Origin: an uncultured Thermoleophilia bacterium
Lineage (GTDB): Bacteria; Actinomycetota; Thermoleophilia; UBA2241
NCBI GenBank assembly: GCA_903862845.1
Contig: CAIOZS010000155.1
Coordinates: 1 to 33,405 of the forward strand
DNA: 33,405 nucleotides
Reading direction: 5' to 3'
Shown: piece after piece, positions 9,217 through 16,889 of the stretch
Position numbering within the stretch: position 1 is the first letter of the stretch
Layout: every line of letters begins with the position of its first letter
Translations under genes and position numbers: made by a program
Notes under the pieces: generated by a model
The model's database searches: none
What the model was told of the DNA's origin: nothing
The model's input: only the letters and a program-made list of their open reading frames with translations

Positions 9217-11613
9217 TCACTTCACGTTGTCCACCCAGATGGTCATGCCGGTCGAGGTCGCGCTCTTAACCTTGAGGCGCACGCCGAGGTTCGCCGGCAG
9301 CTTGGCTCCGACAAGCGGCGTCTGCGCGAGCCAGTAGGTCCAGGCGTCGTTGAACCACGCAGCCGCGGGCTTGCCGGGCGCGATGCTCTCGCCGACGACG
9401 GTGGGGCTTTCCGTGTCCCAGTCGGTGAAGTAGATGCTCTGCGTGGGCGTCGGCGAGAGGCTGAAGGCGGCGTCCCGGAGCTGGACGAGCGGCCGCCAGT
9501 AGCCCGTGGCCCCGTCGTACTCGACCGAGTCTGGGTCGGGCCGGGCGTCGACGACCAGCCAGCCGCCCTCGCCGGGATGCGCACCCTCGTTGTTGTCGCT
9601 CCAGAAGGTGTCGCAGTAGATGAGGAGCAGGCCCTCGTTGTACGTGAGCCAGTCGACCCAATGCCCGTAGGCTTGATTGTACTCATAGCAGTCCGCCAGT
9701 GAGGCGTCGGCGCCGTCGCGCGTGCGGTACTCGGCGATGTAGTAGTTGTCGCTGAAGACGGTGTTCCGGCCGTCGATGCGCGTCCAGCCTGCGCTGTCGA
9801 AAGCGGTCTCAGGCAGCGCCGCGCCGCCCACCTCGATGCCGGTGACCTCCCAGCCGGTCGGGGGGTTGTGCTTGTCCGCGACGCAGCGGAACTGGACGAG
9901 GACACTCTTCCCGGCCCACGGGCTCAAGTCATAGCTGATCGCCGTGCCCCAGTGCCCGGTGTCGGCGCCGGAGAGTGCGTACATGCCGGCGCCGATCTCC
10001 ACCGTTCTCCCCTGACATTGTGCCGCGGTCCACGTCTGTCCGCGATCGTCGGAGACGCACACGTAGCCGCAGTCGTGCCCCTCCCCAAAGTCGTACCGGG
10101 TGCGGAACGCGAGGGTCGCCGCGTTCCCGGTCGGGACCTTCACCGGAGCTTTGGTCGTGAGCCGGCTGTCCATGTCGTTGCCGGAGCCCGAGTACCACTC
10201 CGTCTCGCCGTCCGCGCCGCTGAGCTCGACGATGTGCTTCCGCCTGGGCAACGGGATCTTGACCCCGGTGTCGCCGGGAGCCCCCGTGGCCGCCGGCTGC
10301 AGCTTCACCGTGGCCGAGGCGCCGCGCTTCACGACGTGCGGCGTCACAAAACCGAGGGCTGTCTTGTCCCATGCATTGAACGGCCCCGGTGCGCTGCCGA
10401 GACCCCATTGACGCCCGAGCCAGGCTCCCATGCCCATGATCGTCCAGAACGCGCTGCCTTCTATTGTCTGGCCGCCGGCGTAGTCGTATTCGTCCGGCAG
10501 GCCGAGATCGTGACCGAACTCGTGGCAGAAGACGCCCGGGGAGCCGTCCTCTGCATCGATGGTGTAGGTGCAGGCCCAGATGCCCTTGCCCCCGGGGCCC
10601 GTGCCCTCGGTGCCGGGGATCAGGTAGCCGGGACCGCCGCCGGGAGCGCCGCTCGGGCTGGCGTCGATGCTGTTCGACTGCGACCAGATGGCATCGGGAC
10701 CCTGGGCCCCACCGCCGGCCGCCTGATCGCTGCCGGCGTGCACGACGATGAGATGGTCGATGCGGCCGTCCGGCTGGTTGAAATCGTCGCCCGTGATGCC
10801 ATTCGGGTTCTCCTGTTCGTACTCGGCCCAGGGGAAGTCCGGGTGCTCGGCGGCGAACTTGGCGACGGCGTCGCGCGCCACCCGCCAACTGGGGCCGGTG
10901 AGGTCGTCGCGGCCCGGCAACCCCCACGGCGTGCTGTCGGCGCCGTACCACGACTCGGGCATGTCGAGCTTCACCCAGTTCTTGATGTCGCCGTCCACCG
11001 TAAACGTGCCGTGCGACTGCTCGAGGTACCAGGTGCGCATGGTGTGGCTCTCGCTGCCGCGGTAGAGACCGGCGGCGTCGTACAGGGGGTACGAGTTGCC
11101 AAACAGCATCTGCCGGTAGTGCGTGAGCGAGGAGTCGCCCGGCCAGAAGGTGTTGTTGTCGTCCGGGGCCGGGGCCGGGATCTGGGCGTGAAGGGGCCCC
11201 GGCGTCATGGGGCCGGTGGGGGCCGGCGAGCCCGCCGGCCACGCCGCGTCGCCGAACTCGACGAGCAGGACGAGCGTCTTCGTGACGAACGTTCTGGTCG
11301 CGCCGGGATCGTCGGCGCGCCGCGCCAGATACTTGGCGAACTGCGTCCGCTTGCCGCCAACGGTGAGCTGTACGAGCGGCGACTCGAGCTCTCCGCGAGG
11401 CGGGGCGGCGCCCAGAGCCCGCGCCGCGGCCGTCGCCATCTGCGCGTCGGCGTATGGGGGAATGAGGCCCAGGCGCTCAAGGTTCCTCGCGATGAGGATC
11501 TCGTTGGGTGGCACGGCGCCGGCCGGCAGGGCGGTCGCGAGGACGGCCGCGCAGGCGCAGACCGCGAACGTTGCCAGGGCCCATGCCGCGCCGGACCGGA
11601 TGCGTTTCACCAT
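9217..11613 (-). CDS. Secreted M6-family (immune inhibitor A-like) metalloprotease
   Basis: Signal peptide plus FCHEFGHDLGLPDEYDYAG zinc-binding motif; InhA-like C-terminal segments (DLSPWAGKSVLVQFRCVADKHNPPTGWEVTGIEVGG). Confidence 0.93.
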   Translation of the reverse strand: MVKRIRSGAAWALATFAVCACAAVLATALPAGAVPPNEILIARNLERLGLIPPYADAQMATAAARALGAAPPRGELESPLVQLTVGGKRTQFAKYLARRADDPGATRTFVTKTLVLLVEFGDAAWPAGSPAPTGPMTPGPLHAQIPAPAPDDNNTFWPGDSSLTHYRQMLFGNSYPLYDAAGLYRGSESHTMRTWYLEQSHGTFTVDGDIKNWVKLDMPESWYGADSTPWGLPGRDDLTGPSWRVARDAVAKFAAEHPDFPWAEYEQENPNGITGDDFNQPDGRIDHLIVVHAGSDQAAGGGAQGPDAIWSQSNSIDASPSGAPGGGPGYLIPGTEGTGPGGKGIWACTYTIDAEDGSPGVFCHEFGHDLGLPDEYDYAGGQTIEGSAFWTIMGMGAWLGRQWGLGSAPGPFNAWDKTALGFVTPHVVKRGASATVKLQPAATGAPGDTGVKIPLPRRKHIVELSGADGETEWYSGSGNDMDSRLTTKAPVKVPTGNAATLAFRTRYDFGEGHDCGYVCVSDDRGQTWTAAQCQGRTVEIGAGMYALSGADTGHWGTAISYDLSPWAGKSVLVQFRCVADKHNPPTGWEVTGIEVGGAALPETAFDSAGWTRIDGRNTVFSDNYYIAEYRTRDGADASLADCYEYNQAYGHWVDWLTYNEGLLLIYCDTFWSDNNEGAHPGEGGWLVVDARPDPDSVEYDGATGYWRPLVQLRDAAFSLSPTPTQSIYFTDWDTESPTVVGESIAPGKPAAAWFNDAWTYWLAQTPLVGAKLPANLGVRLKVKSATSTGMTIWVDNVK

Positions 11614-11899
11614 AGCCTCCCCGGGGTTCTGCGATCGCCGGCATGCCCTTCGCTCAGTGCCCTCGGACGATCTCTGCGAGGCCGTCGCGGGAATGGTGCG
11701 CGGCTGTGCTCCGCCGCATCTGCAGTATCCGTCGCGGCGGCTCGGACCTCACTGGGACGACCGTCTAGACATCGTGGATGTGATCGGCGCCCGATGGTAG
11801 GGTCTCAAGGACGTTTCGCACAAGAGGCTCGGGTGCCCGGCAAGCCCAGCGCCGGCAGCTCGCACGCTGCGGTCTTCGCCCTGTTCGGATCGGGCTCGC

Positions 11900-12085
11900 G
11901 TGAACCAGCCCGACGCCGAAGAGCTCATGCTCGGCTTTGCCGTCCTGTTTGCGCTGCTCTTCCTGTGCATCTATGGAACCGCCTACCTGCTCGCGAGGCC
12001 GCGAGATGTCACACGACGCACGCACCTCGGCTCACCACGGGCTCTGGCGCTTCCAGTGGCGCGCCACCGTCGGACGAGTGCATGA
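11900..12085 (+). CDS. Possible small single-TM protein
   Basis: GTG-initiated 61-aa ORF with a hydrophobic segment LMLGFAVLFALLFLCIYGTAYLLA; weak RBS; overlaps 3' end of the convergent repeat gene. Confidence 0.25.
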   Translation: MNQPDAEELMLGFAVLFALLFLCIYGTAYLLARPRDVTRRTHLGSPRALALPVARHRRTSA

Positions 12086-12755
12086 TGGTGCTGCCCGAGC
12101 CCACAGCCCAGGCCGTTCGTGCGTTGGCCACGGCGATGGACAGTAGGACGCTGTGAATGCCAGCGGCCTGCACGGTCCAGTTCGCGCCACCGTCGGACGT
12201 CCTCACGATCGTGCCGCTCGATGCCACTGCCCAGGCGACGCGGTCGCTGAGCGCCGCGACCGAGCCGGTGGCCCCGTACCTGCAGGTCAACTTGGTCCAC
12301 GTAGCCCCGCCGTCCACTGTGCGCAAGAGGGTGGTGTTGCCGGCCGTCGCCCAGGCGACTTGCGCGCTGGCGACGGAGACGCAGCGCAGGCTGCGCACGG
12401 CTGCGAATGGTTGGGCCTTCCACGTGGCGCCGCCGTCGACCGTCTTGAGCATGATCCCCCTGCCGTAGTTGCCCGCTGCCCAAGCGACGCGCTCGCTGAC
12501 CGCGTCGACCGACAGCAGGTTCAGCCTCGTCCCTGAGGTCTGCTTGCGCCAGCTCGCCCCGCCATCCGTGGTGACGAGGATGGTGCCGTGCAAGCCCACG
12601 GCCCACGCCTCGCGGCTGCTCACGGCCGACACCGACATGAGATCCTCAGTGGTCCCGGACGGCTGCCTCAGCCAGTGCTCGCCGCTGTCAACGGTATGGC
12701 CGATCGTGCCGTCGTCGCCGACGGCCCAGGCGACGTGCTCGTTGGCCGCGTCCAC
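12009..12755 (-). CDS. Ycf48/BNR-type repeat protein, C-terminal part (downstream of frameshift)
   Basis: About six repeats of the type VSAVSxxxAWAVGxxGTIxxTTDGGASW; no own signal peptide; continuous in repeat register with 12668..13771. Confidence 0.7.
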   Translation of the reverse strand: MDAANEHVAWAVGDDGTIGHTVDSGEHWLRQPSGTTEDLMSVSAVSSREAWAVGLHGTILVTTDGGASWRKQTSGTRLNLLSVDAVSERVAWAAGNYGRGIMLKTVDGGATWKAQPFAAVRSLRCVSVASAQVAWATAGNTTLLRTVDGGATWTKLTCRYGATGSVAALSDRVAWAVASSGTIVRTSDGGANWTVQAAGIHSVLLSIAVANARTAWAVGSGSTIMHSSDGGAPLEAPEPVVSRGACVV

Positions 12756-13771
12756 CGACCACAGGTACGTGCTCGTGAAGTTCTGCGGGGTCCAGCTCGC
12801 GCCACCGTTGCCGGTATGCAGGACGAGGCCTGTGGGGCGAGCGCCCAGGCATCGTCGGCGCCGGCTGCGGCAACGGCGATGAGCGGGTTATTGTCCACCG
12901 CCGAGGGTTGCGTCTGCCAGCTCGCGCCGCCATCCGTGGTGTGCGCGATGATGCCGATCCCGCCGCCCCCGCCGACCGCCCACGCGACCTGGTCGCTGAC
13001 GGCCGAGATGCCCGACCCCAGCGAGTCGGTGAAGCCCACATTGTGCTCGCTCCAGGTAGAGCCGCCGTCGGTCGTCTTCACGACGCATGCTTCGCCGACG
13101 ATCCAGGCCACCCGATCGCTCACCGCGGCAACGGCCAGGTAGCTCCCATAGGGAGCGCTCTGCCTGCTCCAGGTGGCGCCGCCGTCGGTCGTGCGCAGCA
13201 CGTAGCCGATGCCGACGGCCCACGCCACCTGGTCGCTGACCGCGGACACGGCGTACAGGTTCGTGGCGCCGTCCGGGTTCTGCGAGGTCCAGGTGAAGCC
13301 TCCGTCTGAGGTGTGCAGGAGGGTCGCCAGGCTGCCGCTTCTGCCGACCGCCCAGGCGACCCGCGCGCTGCCCGCCGCGACGCCCATGAGGTCCTCGCTG
13401 ACGCCCGAGACCTGCGGCTCCCAGTGGACGCCGCCGTCGGCGGTGTGCAGGATAGTGCCGCGGACACCGACGGCCCACGCCGCTTCACTGTCCGCGGCCG
13501 CGACCGCCGTGAGGAAGGAGCTCGTGCCGGAGGCCTGCGGCTCCCAGTGGACGCCACCGTCGGCAGTGTGCACGACGATGCCGATATCTCCCGCACCGCC
13601 GACCGCCCACGCCTCCTGACTGCTGACCGCGGCCAGCGACGACAGCCGCCAGATCTCGTTCTCGGGGATGCCCGACGCGATCGCCGGTCGCGGGTCGGCG
13701 CGGGCGGCGAGGGCGCCGCCGCACAGCACCATAACCACGCCCAGCAGAACGGTGACGACGTGGAATCGCAT
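12668..13771 (-). CDS. Secreted Ycf48/BNR-type repeat protein, N-terminal part (upstream of frameshift)
   Basis: Signal peptide MRFHVVTVLLGVVMVLCGGALAARA followed by repeats ending AWAVG...TTDGGATW; coding signal lost after ADDAWALAPQ. Confidence 0.75.
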   Translation of the reverse strand: MRFHVVTVLLGVVMVLCGGALAARADPRPAIASGIPENEIWRLSSLAAVSSQEAWAVGGAGDIGIVVHTADGGVHWEPQASGTSSFLTAVAAADSEAAWAVGVRGTILHTADGGVHWEPQVSGVSEDLMGVAAGSARVAWAVGRSGSLATLLHTSDGGFTWTSQNPDGATNLYAVSAVSDQVAWAVGIGYVLRTTDGGATWSRQSAPYGSYLAVAAVSDRVAWIVGEACVVKTTDGGSTWSEHNVGFTDSLGSGISAVSDQVAWAVGGGGGIGIIAHTTDGGASWQTQPSAVDNNPLIAVAAAGADDAWALAPQASSCIPATVARAGPRRTSRARTCGRWTRPTSTSPGPSATTARSAIPLTAASTG

Positions 13772-14036
13772 GGCCCCTCCAGTCGGTTGCGAACCTCATC
13801 GTACCTTGCCGCCCCGCTCTCCGGGTCTTCAACTCGCGGCTGGTCAGATTCGCCTTGACCTCGTACCGCAGGTCCATCTCGAGGTCGTCGACGATCAGCC
13901 GCGAGAGGATGCGGACATCACCATCCCCGTACGCCCGGTCACTGGTTCAGCCTTCGGATCGTCGAGCGGCGAGAAGGCGAACATGGCGCGCCGCACCCGC
14001 GAAAGCCACGGGAGCCGCCCGCGCGAACGGCGCGCG

Positions 14037-14155
14037 GGGTAGTGCTGCGAGGCAAGACAAGGAATCCTTGTCTTCCCCATCAGCAAGCGAGCCTGCGGAC
14101 GGCCGCGTGCGACGCGAAAGTCAGGGAATCCTTGTCTTCCCTTTTCGCACTACCC
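14037..14155. repeat. 119-bp element with ~37-bp imperfect terminal inverted repeats
   Basis: Left end gggtagtgctgcgaggcaagacaaggaatccttgtct; reverse complement of right end gggtagtgcgaaaagggaagacaaggattccctgact; 29/37 matches by eye. Confidence 0.7.
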
Positions 14156-14285
14156 GGCGCCGCAGCCGCCGGGGTCGGCACGAACGCCCGCGCTGTCGGC
14201 TGCGCACTCGCCGGGCGCCCCATTCGTGGCTCACCGGCGCCTGAGCGACGGGGATGGTCATGTCGAAAGGGAGGTGTCCGGGATA

Positions 14286-14681
14286 TCAGCGCGGCAGGCG
14301 GCGCTGATGCCCTCGCTGCCTTGACTCCAGGGCCAGAATGGCCGCCACCGTCTGTTGAACGAAGCCGGGCGCCTGTGCCCGGAAGGCATCGAAGCACTGT
14401 TCGTTCGCAAGGTTTTCATGCCACCAATGCAGCATTCCCGCTTCCACAGCCGTGAAGAAATGCTCGATCGGATCCGGCGGCCCAGAGAAGACCTGCGTGG
14501 CGAAAGCCGCCTCGCCGGCCACCCGCCAATCCCTGGGGATCATGACGCGCCGATACGTCTCGTCGCTGATCCGGACGGCGAACCTGAGGTTGGCGCAGAG
14601 CGCGCGGCAGGTGCTGCCGCGGCTGCCGGCAGCTCAGCCGGCGCAGCGGGCGATCGAGTCGCACCACGACGGATGCACCAT
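14286..14681 (-). pseudogene. Possible interrupted small gene (in-frame UGA at 14634-14636)
   Basis: Frame MVHPSWCDSIARCAG*AAGSRGSTCRALCANLRFAVRISDETYRRVMIPRDWRVAGEAAFATQVFSGPPDPIEHFF...; high third-position GC on both sides of the UGA; no homolog recognised. Confidence 0.35.
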
Positions 14682-15008
14682 TCCTCGGTGCCCGCCGCCG
14701 GTGTACGATCGTGGCTCCGAGTCACCATCGTGGGGGGACCATGCGATCTGCGCCGACCTTGTCGCCGGCAGGCGGGAGAGTGAGCCACCGTGCGCTCACC
14801 CGGGCACTCCTCGCAGCGCCCCACCTTCCAGCGGCCGGGACAATACGCGACGGCCACCTCCCGGCCCAGGAACTGCTGACCCACTTCCCGAAGGACCCGA
14901 GCCTCGCGGCTTTCGTCCAAGAGGCACGAGAGTCGTCTACCTGGGCGCCGGCGAGAGGCGACAAGCGCGGCGCACAGAGAGAATGTGCATCCAACTGAGG
15001 GAGGAAGC

Positions 15009-16178
15009 ATGAACGCTCACGATCTCAACTGGCGCGCAGGTGCAGCGCGCGTCCTCGCCGTCGCCGTCGTGGCCTTGCTGGCGGCCGCCTGCGTGGCTGT
15101 GTGGACCGGCAGTGGGCCGGCGGCGGCGGCAGGCCACGGCGGCGCCGCTCAATCCGTGCTCACGCTGCGCACCGACGGCGACCACGACGCTCTCTGGCTC
15201 GTGTCGCCGGCCGGCACCGCCACGGCGGCCGGCACGTTGCCCGGCCTCGCCCAGGCCGTCGCCGTCTCACCGGACGGCGCCACGGTCGCCTACCTGCCTA
15301 ACCAGGGCAAGCCGTACATCTGGATCAGCCACGGTCCGCTCGGGTCCAAGACCATCCCCCTGGAGTCGGCGGGCATCAAGGGCGTGGGCGGGATCACGTG
15401 GATCGCGGCGGACAGGCTCATGATCTCGGCCTCCACGAGCGGACGGTACTACGACCTCTACACGGCGCGCCTGTTCACCGTGGACGTGAAGACCGGCTAC
15501 GTGGATGGGTTCCGCAACCTGCGCGGCGCGGAGCCCAGCGCCGACCCCACCACCGGCAAGATGACCTACGTGCGTTTCAAGAAGCTCGACAAAGGTAGCG
15601 CGAAGAACGACCACACGCCGAAGTACCGTGAGAGCATGATGATGACGCAGGTGATCGGCGGCGGCTCGGACGTGATGCTGGACAGCGCGGAGTACCGCCT
15701 GTACTACGAGCAGCGCGCCTTCTCGCAGCCGCTGCTGGCACCCGGCGGGCAGTGGATCATGGCCGGGAGGACGGGCAGCGACCCGGAGGTGACGTACACG
15801 CTGTACGACGGCGTCGACTCCGCGGAGCTTTGGCTCACCCTGTTCGCACCATCGCCGCAGGCGGCAGCCTGGGCGCCGGGCGGTCAGAAGGTCGCCTTCA
15901 CCGGCGTGCCGACCAGCCCGACCAATGAGTTCGAGGACGGGTGCGTGTACGTCCTGGACGTGAAGTCCGGCGGGGTCGAGCGGTCGCCGGCCGGCCTGCT
16001 CACCGGCCTCGCGCCCGGCTGGCTCGACGGCGTGGCCTGGGCGGACGACGGCTCGCTCGTGGTTGATGCCCTGGACAGCGACGTCCTTGGGCAGAGCGGC
16101 AAGGTCCTGCTCATCGGCGCCGGCCTGGACACGGTCAAAGACCTCGGCGAGGGGCACCTCTCCGTGTGGGTGAAGTAG
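15009..16178 (+). CDS. Secreted PD40/WD40-like beta-propeller protein
   Basis: GGAGGAAGC before ATG at 15009; N-terminal signal/lipobox-like region; LAQAVAVSPDGATVAYLPNQGKPYIW and AAWAPGGQKVAFTG propeller-type motifs. Confidence 0.8.
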   Translation: MNAHDLNWRAGAARVLAVAVVALLAAACVAVWTGSGPAAAAGHGGAAQSVLTLRTDGDHDALWLVSPAGTATAAGTLPGLAQAVAVSPDGATVAYLPNQGKPYIWISHGPLGSKTIPLESAGIKGVGGITWIAADRLMISASTSGRYYDLYTARLFTVDVKTGYVDGFRNLRGAEPSADPTTGKMTYVRFKKLDKGSAKNDHTPKYRESMMMTQVIGGGSDVMLDSAEYRLYYEQRAFSQPLLAPGGQWIMAGRTGSDPEVTYTLYDGVDSAELWLTLFAPSPQAAAWAPGGQKVAFTGVPTSPTNEFEDGCVYVLDVKSGGVERSPAGLLTGLAPGWLDGVAWADDGSLVVDALDSDVLGQSGKVLLIGAGLDTVKDLGEGHLSVWVK

Positions 16179-16218
16179 GCTGTCGGGACGGCGGCGCCAG
16201 CGATCAGTGAGGCTCGCG

Positions 16219-16259
16219 GCCCGGGGGGCGCGGCGGTCCAGCCGCCGCGCCCCCCGGGC
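16219..16259 (+). terminator. Stem-loop terminator candidate after the PD40-like gene
   Basis: Perfect 18-bp stem GCCCGGGGGGCGCGGCGG / CCGCCGCGCCCCCCGGGC with 5-nt loop, 40 nt after the stop. Confidence 0.65.
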
Positions 16260-16889
16260 GTTGTCGTGTCGCACTACGTGGTGACGCCGGCGGGCAGCGG
16301 CGAGCCGTACGCGCTGAGGTCGGGTGGCGCGGTGTGCGTGCCGACGCCGACTGCCAAGTACGTTATTGAGTCACCGCCGCGGCAGGCAAGAGCTCGACCG
16401 ATGGCGGCCGCGGACGCGCCTGACACCGTGGCCTCTGGAGCGCGACATCAGGGCTTCGGTGGCGGGTTCAGGATGAAAGGTAGCGACGGACCCCTTTGCC
16501 TGCCGGTGCACTTCGTTTGCGGCCGGCTCCTCCATGGCCTCCGCAGCGAGCGCCCTGGCGCGGAGACCGTTGTCGCCCACCGACCCGTCGATGAACGCCC
16601 GCACCGCTTTCTCCGAGATCGCTGTACCCTTTCGCCCTTGGCCGCTCCTCCGCTGCGTCTGTGCGGCCGGCATGGGCGGTCGCAAGGCGGAGACTCGAGC
16701 GGCGGGCAGGAACGGGCGGCGCAGCGCAGGCTGATCCGCGTGCGCGTTGCGGGACCGCCTTGGCGCCACCGCGGATGAAGGTGACGGCCGCACGACTCTC
16801 GCCGCCTCAAGTTCGCCCCACGGCATGACGATACCGACCTGGTAGGTACGGGCGGCGGCTGCCGCCGGACGACGCGGAGGGGCGGACAC

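Larger units (their letters stand above)
12009..13771 (-). pseudogene. Single ancestral ~13-repeat propeller gene interrupted by a frameshift near 12828-12840
   Basis: The frame after ...AWALAPQ shifts; the other frame continues GLVLHTGNGGASWTPQNFTSTYLWSVDAANEHVAWAVG in exact repeat register. Confidence 0.7.

Noticed and set aside
9868-12156. 762-aa plus-strand ORF
   Set aside because: Antisense to the well-supported M6 protease; Arg/Gly/Ala-rich shadow translation typical of high-GC DNA.
14741-14998. 85-aa plus-strand ORF with G-rich RBS-like leader
   Set aside because: Codon third positions are not convincingly biased, and the minus strand is equally plausible here; insufficient to call a gene.
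16266-16778. 170-aa plus-strand ORF starting MSHYVVTPAGSGEPYALRSG
   Set aside because: Starts immediately after the strong terminator, no RBS; protein-like character lost after about 35 residues.
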